NCBI RefSeq assembly: GCF_030433645.1
Contig: NZ_JAROCG010000002.1
Location: forward strand, 434,001 to 498,000
DNA length: 64,000 bases
DNA from: Arthrobacter burdickii
GTDB lineage: Bacteria > Actinomycetota > Actinomycetes > Actinomycetales > Micrococcaceae
Direction: 5' to 3'
The notes beneath the pieces were generated by a model, which did not search any database, was not told where the DNA came from, and saw only the letters and a program-made list of their open reading frames with translations. Positions 45,187 to 52,428 of the stretch are shown piece after piece (within the stretch, counting starts at the first letter, position 1; each line of letters starts with the position of its first letter). The translations under genes and the position numbers were made by a program.

Positions 45187-46550
45187 AGCGCCGGTGCCCC
45201 GCCGCCGGTCGTGACGGCGAAGGCCAGCACGGGGCCGTCCGTCGCGCCGTGCTCGTCCACGGCCGGACGCACGACGAGCGGCGCCTCCGAGGCAGCGACG
45301 AAGGCGCTGCCTCCGCGGGGAACCTCGAGGGTCGAGTTGGGGGTGTCGAGCAGGATCGGCCCGCTGACCGCCAGGACCAGCACGGGACCGTTCTGCAGCA
45401 CGGGGACGTGCGCCGGCGTGAGGCTCTCGCCCGCCGGCAGCGGGCTGTCCTCGTGGCCGTTGTCCGCGCCGTCCGCCGGTTCGCCCTGCGGTCCCGCCGC
45501 AGGGTCGCCCAGGACGATCCGCTGGAGCTGGAACTCCTCGAACGGCGGGCGGTACAGCTCCTGGTCGAGGAGCGTGTACTCGGGCGCGAGCGCGGGCGGA
45601 GCGATGGGCTCGAAGACCACGGTGGAGAGCAACTCGGCCGTGTCGACGTGCTTCGGCGTCAGGCCGCCACGCAGCACGTTGTCCGACGACGCCATGACCT
45701 CGATCCCCAGGCCCTGGAGGTAGGCGTGGATGTTCCCGGCGGGCAGGTAGAGGGCTTCCCCGGGCCGGAGCGAGACGCGGTTGAGCAGCAGCGCGACGAG
45801 CACCCCCGGGTCGCCCGGGTACTGCGCGGACAGCTCGGCGACGGTCGCGAGATCGGCGGCCACGGCGTCCGCCTCCTCGGCGCTGGTGGCCTGGGCCGGG
45901 CCCGTTGCGCCGGCGGCGGCTGCCACCACGGCGTCGACGGCCTCCGGCGCTGCCTCGAGCAGCAGGGTGAACGCCGACCGCAGCGCCGAGTCCGCGCCGG
46001 ACGACAGCTGGGCGGCGACGGAGTCGAGGAGTTCATGCGTCCAGGAGCCGGGCTCGACGGCGGACGCGAGGGCCGTGAAGGTACGCAGAGCCTCCGGCAA
46101 CGGCCGGAATCCGCACAGCGCCTCGAACGGGGTGAGCGCGTAGATCATCTCGGGCTTGTGGTTCCGGTCCCGGTAGTTGCGGTGCGGTGCATCCCGCGGG
46201 ACACCGGCAGCCTCCTCGGCGTCGTACCCGGCGGCAGCCTGTTCCAGGCTCGGATGCACCTGGAGGGACAGGGCCGAGCCTGCGGCGAGGACCTTCAGGA
46301 GGAAGGGGAGGCGGCCGTCGAAGCGCGCTGACGTGGCCTCGCCGAGAAGCCCCTCGGGGTCCTCGGCGATCAGGTCCGCGAGGCTGCGCCGGCCGCCGCC
46401 CGGCTGAACGGCCTGCGAGGGCGAGTCGGGGTGGGCGCCGACCCACAGCTCGGCCTCGGGTCCGCCGGACGGCTCCCGGCCGAGCAGGTCGGCGATGGCG
46501 CGTTCCGACCCCCACGCGTAGGGGCGGAGGGTGTTGTCCAGGAGGTACAT
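45183..46550 (-). CDS. manA: Mannose-6-phosphate isomerase, class I
   Basis: This 455-residue zinc enzyme interconverts fructose-6-phosphate and mannose-6-phosphate, feeding GDP-mannose and glycan synthesis. The zinc-site segment SLQVHPSLEQA and the signature YRDRNHKPEMIYALTPFEALCGF are intact, as is the late LYLPAGNIHAYLQG. The ATG at 46550 begins MYLLDNTLRPYAWGS and has GAAGGAT upstream; the long open frame to 46784 runs into the LCP gene. An insert rich in Glu, Asp and Gly sits near residues 340-365. The neighbouring LCP and GtrA genes fit a cell-envelope glycan context. Confidence 0.95.
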   Translation of the reverse strand: MYLLDNTLRPYAWGSERAIADLLGREPSGGPEAELWVGAHPDSPSQAVQPGGGRRSLADLIAEDPEGLLGEATSARFDGRLPFLLKVLAAGSALSLQVHPSLEQAAAGYDAEEAAGVPRDAPHRNYRDRNHKPEMIYALTPFEALCGFRPLPEALRTFTALASAVEPGSWTHELLDSVAAQLSSGADSALRSAFTLLLEAAPEAVDAVVAAAAGATGPAQATSAEEADAVAADLATVAELSAQYPGDPGVLVALLLNRVSLRPGEALYLPAGNIHAYLQGLGIEVMASSDNVLRGGLTPKHVDTAELLSTVVFEPIAPPALAPEYTLLDQELYRPPFEEFQLQRIVLGDPAAGPQGEPADGADNGHEDSPLPAGESLTPAHVPVLQNGPVLVLAVSGPILLDTPNSTLEVPRGGSAFVAASEAPLVVRPAVDEHGATDGPVLAFAVTTGGGAPAL

Positions 46551-46599
46551 CGTCGGATCCTTCGGCTGGGAGGTCGTCGGGCTTGCAGTCCGGGCGGGG

Positions 46600-48174
46600 T
46601 CAGGCGGGGGAGCACTCCCCGTTGTTCGCCAGCAGTTCACCGAGGGTGGCGTCGTCACCGATGGTGGCGAGTTCCTGCAGGTATTCCTCGGTGATGCCGT
46701 CGTCCGTGGTCTCCGCCGGCAGTTCCTCCAGGAGAGCAGCACGGTCGAGCTGCAGCGGGCCCGCCGCGCCCGGTTCTGCAGCACCCTGCGCCAGGGTCTC
46801 CTGCACTCGGCTGTGGATGAGGTCGAAGTCGGGGTAGGTCACGAAGTTCTCCGCAGGCGTGCCGAAGTCCGGGGGGCCGATGGTCAGGCGACGGGTCTCC
46901 TGACCCTTCGCCTTCAGCCCGAGGTCCACGAAGCTCGCCAGCTGGTCCTGGGGGATGTCCGTCTCGACGATCTGGGTGCCGGCTGCCGCGATGGACTGGA
47001 ACCGCGTCAGCACGGTGGCGGGATCGAGCTGGGCGATCATGGCCTGCTGGACGCACTGCTGGCGCGAGATGCGGTCGTAGTCGGTCACGAACTCCCGCGA
47101 CCTCGCATACCAGAGGGCGTGGTAGCCATCGAGTGTCTGGACCCCCGGCTTGATCCACCCGTCGGGCGGAAAGTGACGGATGGGGTCCGAACCGGGGATC
47201 TCGCCGGCCGTGATCGGGACCCAGCCGCCTGCGTCGATCCTGATGCCGCCCATGGCGTCCACCAGCTGCTCGAAGCCGTTCATGTCGACGAGGAGGTAGG
47301 CCTGGACCTCGATCCCGAGGACGCCGCTCGCGGCGTCCATCATCGCCTCGGCGCCCGGATCCGCAGCGTCCGGGTACAGGTCGGCGTAGTTCTGGGTCAC
47401 GTCGGTGTAGAGGCTGTTGATGATGCAGGGGTCTCCGCAGTTGTACCCGTCGGGGTAGGCCTCCCAGAGTGGGGAGTCGTCGGAGAACTGCGCGTTCTGG
47501 AAGTTGCGCGGGATGCTGAAGGTCACTGTCGAGCCCGTCTCGGCATCGACGCTGATGACCGAGATGCTGTCGGGCCGGCGGCCCGTGCGGTCCTCGCCGG
47601 CGTCCCCTCCCATGAGCAGGAAGTTGTAGCGTCCGTCCACGGGGTCGAATGCCGGTCCGGTCTGGAAGATCGATCCGACGGTCGACCGGCCGACCCCGAG
47701 CACGTAGGCACCGTAGGTCAGGGATCCGCTGGTGAGTGCCATGAGCAGGGCCAGGGTGCCGGCCACGAGGGGGCGTATGCCGCGGTCGAGCAGGGGCATC
47801 CTGATGAGGCGCAGGGTGTTGATGAACAGGAGGGCCCATCCCGCGGCCATGCCCAGCAGCGCGACGATCAGCAGGAGGGACCACCAGCGGTGGGTGACGA
47901 CGCCGACGGCGAGGCTGCGGTCGGTCAGGGCGAGGACCAGCCCGAGGAGGACGAGCGCCCAGCAGGTGAAGGTGGTCCTCAGCGCCCGGCGGCCCAGCCG
48001 GCGGTCGCCGGCCACGACCTGCGCTGACCCCGGGAGGACGAGCGTCAGAGCGAGGAGGACGAAGGCGCGCTTGGTGCGGACCGGGGGCGATGCGGCCTCC
48101 GGGTACCTCACGGGATTGGTGAGGCCGGTCGTGCCCCCGCCATCCGTGTCCTGCACGCGCGTGCCGGTCATCAT
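46600..48174 (-). CDS. LytR-CpsA-Psr (LCP) family cell wall glycopolymer ligase
   Basis: This 524-residue membrane protein should attach lipid-linked glycopolymers to peptidoglycan. The N-terminal third has several helices (around 37-58, 70-90, 95-118 and 135-160), more than the usual one. The LCP domain follows: [56 protein letters not shown] and [11 protein letters not shown] carry the catalytic Asp and Arg residues. The C-terminus ends with a single Cys in NNGECSPA. It starts at ATG 48174, overlapping the purE stop, or at the adjacent ATG 48171. Confidence 0.9.
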   Translation of the reverse strand: MMTGTRVQDTDGGGTTGLTNPVRYPEAASPPVRTKRAFVLLALTLVLPGSAQVVAGDRRLGRRALRTTFTCWALVLLGLVLALTDRSLAVGVVTHRWWSLLLIVALLGMAAGWALLFINTLRLIRMPLLDRGIRPLVAGTLALLMALTSGSLTYGAYVLGVGRSTVGSIFQTGPAFDPVDGRYNFLLMGGDAGEDRTGRRPDSISVISVDAETGSTVTFSIPRNFQNAQFSDDSPLWEAYPDGYNCGDPCIINSLYTDVTQNYADLYPDAADPGAEAMMDAASGVLGIEVQAYLLVDMNGFEQLVDAMGGIRIDAGGWVPITAGEIPGSDPIRHFPPDGWIKPGVQTLDGYHALWYARSREFVTDYDRISRQQCVQQAMIAQLDPATVLTRFQSIAAAGTQIVETDIPQDQLASFVDLGLKAKGQETRRLTIGPPDFGTPAENFVTYPDFDLIHSRVQETLAQGAAEPGAAGPLQLDRAALLEELPAETTDDGITEEYLQELATIGDDATLGELLANNGECSPA

Positions 48175-48701
48175 GAATTCTCGGCGGTCGACGCCGCGAT
48201 GCGGTCGCGAAGGGCCGCGCCCTTGTTCTCCGCGGTCTCCCGGAGCGCGCCAGCGAACTCGACGAGCTGCCTGCGCAGTACCTGCGCCTGTTCGTCCGTG
48301 CCGGCCGCGAGCATCCGGACGGCAAGGAGGCCGGCGTTGCGGGCCCCGCCGATCGACACTGTAGCGACGGGAACGCCTGCCGGCATCTGCACGATCGACA
48401 GCAGGGAGTCCATGCCGTCGAGGTAGCGCAGGGGGACCGGCACGCCGATCACGGGAAGCGGAGTCACGGAGGCGAGCATGCCGGGCAGGTGTGCTGCTCC
48501 GCCTGCGCCGGCGATGATGACGCGCAGGCCCCGCTCGTGCGCGGTCCGGCCGTACTCGATCATGGCGGTGGGCATGCGGTGCGCGGAGACGACGTCGGCC
48601 TCATAGGGGATGGAGAACTCGGCCAGCGCCGCCGCTGCGGCCTCCATGACCGGCCAGTCCGAATCCGAGCCCATCACAAGGCCTACCTGAGCGTTCGTCA
48701 C
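48171..48701 (-). CDS. purE: N5-carboxyaminoimidazole ribonucleotide mutase
   Basis: This 176-residue enzyme of purine synthesis converts N5-CAIR to CAIR. The active-site loop [12 protein letters not shown], the SAHRMP motif and the [11 protein letters not shown] and [13 protein letters not shown] segments are intact, and the length is normal. AGGAGG lies 7 nt before the GTG at 48701; a longer frame into the upstream repeats is not supported. It works with PurK encoded just upstream, and its stop overlaps the LCP gene start by 4 bp, coupling purine and envelope genes in one transcript. Confidence 0.96.
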   Translation of the reverse strand: MTNAQVGLVMGSDSDWPVMEAAAAALAEFSIPYEADVVSAHRMPTAMIEYGRTAHERGLRVIIAGAGGAAHLPGMLASVTPLPVIGVPVPLRYLDGMDSLLSIVQMPAGVPVATVSIGGARNAGLLAVRMLAAGTDEQAQVLRRQLVEFAGALRETAENKGAALRDRIAASTAENS

Positions 48702-48754
48702 TGCATTCCTCCGGTTGATCCTTGGTAATCCTGCGTAATCCGGGCGATCCTCGT

Positions 48755-48806
48755 CCGGTGATCCGGGCCGGTGATCCGGGCCGGTGATCCGGGCCGGTGA
48801 TCCCGG
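48755..48806. repeat. 13-bp tandem repeat between purK and purE (4 copies)
   Basis: Four units of CCGGTGATCCGGG (the last with one change) lie head to tail in the 127-bp gap between purK and purE. Each unit holds CCGG-N4-CCGG and so can pair with itself or its neighbours in RNA. Confidence 0.88.
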
Positions 48807-48828
48807 CCCGTCGGTCCTGGCCGGGTTG

Positions 48829-49983
48829 TCAGGCGCCGTCGCGGAGTATCGCGGCAACCCTCGTGGCCCTGGCGCGGACGGCCTCGAGCGGTTCCTCCGG
48901 GGCCGCCAGCGCATTGACGTGTCCGATCTTGCGGCCGGGACGCACGTCCTTGCCGTAGAAGTGCACTTTAGCCGATGGTCCTGAGGACAAAGCCGACTGG
49001 TACGCCGCATAGATGTCGGTGTTCGGTCCGCCGAGGATGTTCTTCATCACGGTGTGCCGGCCCACGGGGTCCGTCGCTCCCAGCGGCAGGTCGAGGACCG
49101 CGCGCAGGTGCTGCTCGAACTGGCCCGTCACGGCGCCGTCCATGGTCCAGTGGCCCGAGTTGTGGGGACGCATCGCGAGCTCGTTGACCAGGTACCCGGC
49201 ACCGAGGCCGGGCGTCTCGAACAGTTCGACGGCCATGACGCCGGTGACATCGAGGCTCTCGGCGAGGCGGAGGGCGGCGGCGGTGACGGCAGCGGCCACG
49301 TCGTCGGGCAGTTCCGGTGCAGGTGCGATCACCTCGTCGCAGACGCTGTTCACCTGGATCGACTCGACGACCGGCCAGGTGACGGCTTCGCCGGACGGGC
49401 GGCGTGCCACCAGCACGGAGAGCTCCCGGCTGAACGGGACGAACTGCTCCACCAGCAGTTCTCCGCCCGTGAACCAGGACTCCGCGGCCGAAAGCCCCTC
49501 GGCGTCGCGCAGGACGAGGACTCCCTTGCCGTCGTACCCGCCGCGCGGGGTCTTTAGGACCACGGGCCATCCCGTCTCCGCCGCGAAGGCCTCGACGTCG
49601 GACGTGCCGCTGACGGCCCTCCACCGGGGATTCGGCAGGCCCAGCTCCTCCACGGCCCGTCGCATCACCAGTTTGTCCTGGGCATGGCGGAGCGCAGCCG
49701 GCGAGGGATGGATGGCGACGCCCTCGCGGGCGAGCTCGTCGAGGAGCTCGCCCGGTACGTGCTCGTGGTCGAAGGTCACAACATCGACCCCGGCGGCGAA
49801 CGCCCGCAGGGTCTCGGGGTCCCGGTAGTCGCCGACGCTCGAGTGGGCCACGGCGGCCACCGCGGACACGTCGGGTCCCTCCGCGAGGACGTGGAGCGTG
49901 AGCCCGAGTTCGACTGCGGGACCGGCCATCATGCGCGCGAGTTGGCCGCCGCCGACCACACCTATTACTGGAAAAGTCACCAT
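48829..49983 (-). CDS. purK: N5-carboxyaminoimidazole ribonucleotide synthase
   Basis: This 384-residue ATP-grasp enzyme carboxylates AIR with bicarbonate and ATP. The N-terminal [15 protein letters not shown], the ATP-grasp loop [15 protein letters not shown], the [14 protein letters not shown] strand and the metal site [16 protein letters not shown] are intact. Start options are GTG 49986, ATG 49983 and GTG 49980; a TACCCT box ends at 49987, which puts a leaderless start best at 49980, while ATG 49983 is the conventional choice. The open frame to 50157 has no support. The beta-carbonic anhydrase found elsewhere in this window could supply its bicarbonate. Confidence 0.94.
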   Translation of the reverse strand: MVTFPVIGVVGGGQLARMMAGPAVELGLTLHVLAEGPDVSAVAAVAHSSVGDYRDPETLRAFAAGVDVVTFDHEHVPGELLDELAREGVAIHPSPAALRHAQDKLVMRRAVEELGLPNPRWRAVSGTSDVEAFAAETGWPVVLKTPRGGYDGKGVLVLRDAEGLSAAESWFTGGELLVEQFVPFSRELSVLVARRPSGEAVTWPVVESIQVNSVCDEVIAPAPELPDDVAAAVTAAALRLAESLDVTGVMAVELFETPGLGAGYLVNELAMRPHNSGHWTMDGAVTGQFEQHLRAVLDLPLGATDPVGRHTVMKNILGGPNTDIYAAYQSALSSGPSAKVHFYGKDVRPGRKIGHVNALAAPEEPLEAVRARATRVAAILRDGA

Positions 49984-50134
49984 CACAGGGTACCCACCGA
50001 GCGGCCCGCTCCCGGCATCGCTCCCGGACCGCACCTCCTCCGGGCGGCCCCGCACCGGTCCGCTACCACGGATTCCCGGCGGACTCTCAGGCTGCCGGAG
50101 TCCGTTCGGCAACCCTGCCGCGGCACCCACACCG

Positions 50135-50140
50135 TAAAAT
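50135..50140 (+). promoter_or_regulatory. Candidate -10 box for the GtrA gene
   Basis: TAAAAT is a good -10 match and would start transcription near 50147, giving a leader of about 125 nt. A 7-bp hairpin (50218-50224 with 50229-50235, TTCC loop) lies in that leader, 27 nt before the ribosome site. Confidence 0.4.
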
Positions 50141-50272
50141 AGGACGAAACACGCCATGCAAAGGTCAGCCGGGGTGGCTCGCTCTGCTGGCCCCTGTCGC
50201 GGTTAGTCCTGCAATCGCCGGGGTTTCCACCCCGGGATTCACGGCGTTCTCACCCAGACCGTGGAGGTTGTA

Positions 50273-50857
50273 GTGGCAGGACTCATGGATCGGATGCGGG
50301 GCCTCGCATCCCTCTTCTGGCGCGAAGTCGCGAAGTTCGGCGCGGTCGGCGGAGTGGCATTCGTCATAGACAACGGCCTGTACTGGTACCTGATCCACGG
50401 TCCCATGAGCGGTAGCGAGGTGAAGGCCCGCTTCGTCTCCGCCGGCGTCGCGACGATCTTCGCCTGGGTGGCGAACCGCTACTGGACCTTCCGGCACCGG
50501 CGGCAGCCCAACGCCGCCCGCGAGCTCGTCATGTTCATCTTCATCAACGTCATCGGCATGGGCATCGCCGCCGGCTGCGTCTGGGTCGCCAAGTACGTCT
50601 TCGACGTCACGGAGCCGAGTCCCCTCTTCCTTGTCGGTATCTTCGGCACCGCGCTCGCCACCCTGGTGCGCTTCGTGGCCTACCGCTTCTGGGTCTTCAG
50701 CGCCGAGCTCGACGCCGAGCCCGAGTTCAGCCGCGACCAGGAGATCATCCACCCGCGCGGCACGGAGTCGGGCGACCACCGGGTCGCCGCGGGCGAGCCG
50801 GCCGACCAGCCCGTCGAGGCGGGCGAGCCGGTCAGGCAGTCTCCAGCCGGCCCGTGA
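50273..50857 (+). CDS. GtrA family membrane protein
   Basis: This 194-residue protein has four hydrophobic helices in the GtrA/DPMS pattern (FGAVGGVAFVIDNGLYWYL, VATIFAWVANRYWTFRH, and two later) and a Glu/Gly-rich cytosolic tail of about 45 residues. Family members flip or assist transfer of polyprenyl-linked sugars for teichoic acid, arabinogalactan or O-antigen. GGAGGT at 50263-50268 lies 4 nt before GTG 50273; GTG 50261 and ATG 50285 are alternatives. Its 3' end overlaps the opposing TIGR03089 gene by 26 bp. Confidence 0.87.
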   Translation: MAGLMDRMRGLASLFWREVAKFGAVGGVAFVIDNGLYWYLIHGPMSGSEVKARFVSAGVATIFAWVANRYWTFRHRRQPNAARELVMFIFINVIGMGIAAGCVWVAKYVFDVTEPSPLFLVGIFGTALATLVRFVAYRFWVFSAELDAEPEFSRDQEIIHPRGTESGDHRVAAGEPADQPVEAGEPVRQSPAGP

Positions 50858-51593
50858 CCCGTTCGCCGGCCAGCAGACGGTCGGTGACGGGGACGCCCTC
50901 TTCCACGAGGACGAGCGTGCCGTCCTGCTGCCACACGGTGAGGGCGGCAGCGAGCGCGCGGAGGAGGTCCGTTCCCGGTTCGAGGAGCAGCGTGGGAGCA
51001 TCACCGGAGTCCCCGTCGGACGGCAGCGTCACGAGGCCCGTGAGGTCCTCGGCCGCCAGGGACCGGCCGCCGGTGTGGACGAGCGGTGCGTCGTCGGCGT
51101 GGGCGGGCTCTCCGAGGTAGACGTCGCCGTGGGAGCGGACCTCCGCCGCGAAGTCCACTGCACCGCGGGGCAGCGGACCATCCCACCGGAGCGCGAGGGA
51201 CCCGAGAGCCACGCAGACGAGCAGGCGGGGTGGAGCGACGTCGGCACCCTCGCGCGATGACAGCACGATGTCGGGCCCCTGCAAGTGACCGGGGGAAGCC
51301 GGGGAAGCAGGGTCGGGGAGGACTCCGTCCTGCAGAACGGTGACGGCGCCGACCTGCCAGCATGCAAAAGCGAGCGCCACGGACTTCCAGTGCACGGGGA
51401 GGTCGAACTCGACGAGGGTGCCATCGGCCGCGTCGAGTTCGTCCACGAGGAGGTTCGAACTCTTGGCCACCCAGTTGTCGAACACGCGCCCCGAGAGCTC
51501 GATCCGGCCGTCCCGGCCGTGCCAGACGAGGCGGGGCGAGGAGGGATTCACGGACCTCAGCCTGGCCAGGATCCCTGCAGGTGTCTGTGGCAT
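50832..51593 (-). CDS. TIGR03089 family protein
   Basis: This 253-residue protein belongs to the actinobacterial TIGR03089 group, which looks like a truncated adenylate-forming (AMP-binding) domain. Visible parts are PRLVWHGRDGRIELSGRVFDNWVAKSSNLLVDEL and LPVHWKSVALAFACWQVGAVTVL, which resemble the N-terminal subdomain of acyl-CoA ligases, but the Ser/Thr/Gly-rich P-loop is absent, so activity is doubtful. The ATG at 51593 is preferred over the open frame to 51641. It diverges from whiB and overlaps gtrA at its 3' end. Confidence 0.83.
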   Translation of the reverse strand: MPQTPAGILARLRSVNPSSPRLVWHGRDGRIELSGRVFDNWVAKSSNLLVDELDAADGTLVEFDLPVHWKSVALAFACWQVGAVTVLQDGVLPDPASPASPGHLQGPDIVLSSREGADVAPPRLLVCVALGSLALRWDGPLPRGAVDFAAEVRSHGDVYLGEPAHADDAPLVHTGGRSLAAEDLTGLVTLPSDGDSGDAPTLLLEPGTDLLRALAAALTVWQQDGTLVLVEEGVPVTDRLLAGERVTGRLETA

Positions 51594-51644
51594 GATGGCC
51601 CTTCCGTTTTGGGTGACGAGACTACTTGGATTCGCCGCCAAAAG

Positions 51645-51665
51645 CAGGTAGTCGAACAGGTAGTC
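51645..51665. repeat. Direct repeat CAGGTAGTC between the TIGR03089 and whiB genes
   Basis: Two perfect 9-bp copies start 12 bp apart (51645 and 51657) in the divergent promoter region, close to the TIGR03089 start. Confidence 0.6.
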
Positions 51666-51722
51666 AAATCGGCGTGGCGCCCGTGAATGTCTGCTTCCGA
51701 GTCTATAAGATTCCCTCCCCGC

Positions 51723-51751
51723 TTGACGGGTCGGACTTACACACGTGTAAT
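51723..51751 (+). promoter_or_regulatory. Promoter of whiB with overlapping palindrome
   Basis: TTGACG (51723-51728) and TGTAAT (51746-51751) are separated by exactly 17 bp, the best two-box promoter in the window. The palindrome ACACGTGT (51741-51748) overlaps the -10 box and is a likely operator. Transcription would start near 51758 with a leader of about 77 nt. Confidence 0.65.
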
Positions 51752-51834
51752 TAGCTCATCGGATTTGTTCCAGCAGCGGGGCGCGAGGGTCGACCCATGC
51801 TGATGTTGGAACGGCAACACCGGGAAGGCTGAGC

Positions 51835-52428
51835 ATGGGGCAGGCAGAACGCATTGAGGAACGACCAGACATCGCAGCGCAGGCATCGGCCCGCTACGGC
51901 TCACGGGGCGTTCCTGCCGACTGGTTCCTGGACCCCGCAGACCCCCTCGCAGGGGAGCGGTACCTCGAAGAAACCCGTTCCGTGCTCGAGGACCAGGCAA
52001 CGGCCTTCCTCGCCGCGCATGAGGCGCTGACCTCACTCCCCGACGTCGAGGACCGTCCGAGCAGCCTGTTCGTCCTTCCCAGCTTGGATCCGGAAACCTC
52101 CAGCATCCTGCCGGATGAACTCGAGGACGCACGGCCGCAGTCGGCCCCCGCCGGGCAGCCGGTCTGGGTCGGCCTGCCACTGGCTCCGGGCAACCCGGAC
52201 GACGACGGCGAACTGTCCTGGCAGGCCGACGCGCTGTGCGCGCAGACGGACCCGGAAGCGTTCTTCCCCGAGAAGGGCGGCTCCACCCGTGACGCCAAGA
52301 AGGTCTGCGGCGCCTGCATCGTGAAGTCCGAATGCCTCGAGTACGCGCTGGAGAACGACGAGCGCTTCGGTATCTGGGGTGGCCTCTCCGAGCGCGAGCG
52401 GCGCAGATTGCGGAAGCGAGCAGTCTGA
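51835..52428 (+). CDS. whiB: WhiB family iron-sulfur transcription factor (WhiB2-like)
   Basis: This 197-residue regulator has the WhiB cluster ligands Cys135, Cys158, Cys161 and Cys167 (C-x22-C-x2-C-x5-C), the GIWGG turn at 179-183 and a basic C-terminal helix RERRRLRKRA. Position beside the metallopeptidase, DUF3499, manA and ahcY genes matches the WhiB2 (WhmD) locus tied to septation and envelope genes. It has an N-terminal extension of about 125 residues, unusual for the family; GGAAGG before the ATG, and no other Met in the protein, support the long form. Its stop overlaps the glycosyltransferase gene. Confidence 0.92.
   Translation: MGQAERIEERPDIAAQASARYGSRGVPADWFLDPADPLAGERYLEETRSVLEDQATAFLAAHEALTSLPDVEDRPSSLFVLPSLDPETSSILPDELEDARPQSAPAGQPVWVGLPLAPGNPDDDGELSWQADALCAQTDPEAFFPEKGGSTRDAKKVCGACIVKSECLEYALENDERFGIWGGLSERERRRLRKRAV

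Noticed and set aside
48755..48806. The four 13-bp repeats as a possible CRISPR fragment.
   Set aside because: The units are contiguous with no spacers, and no cas gene is in the window.
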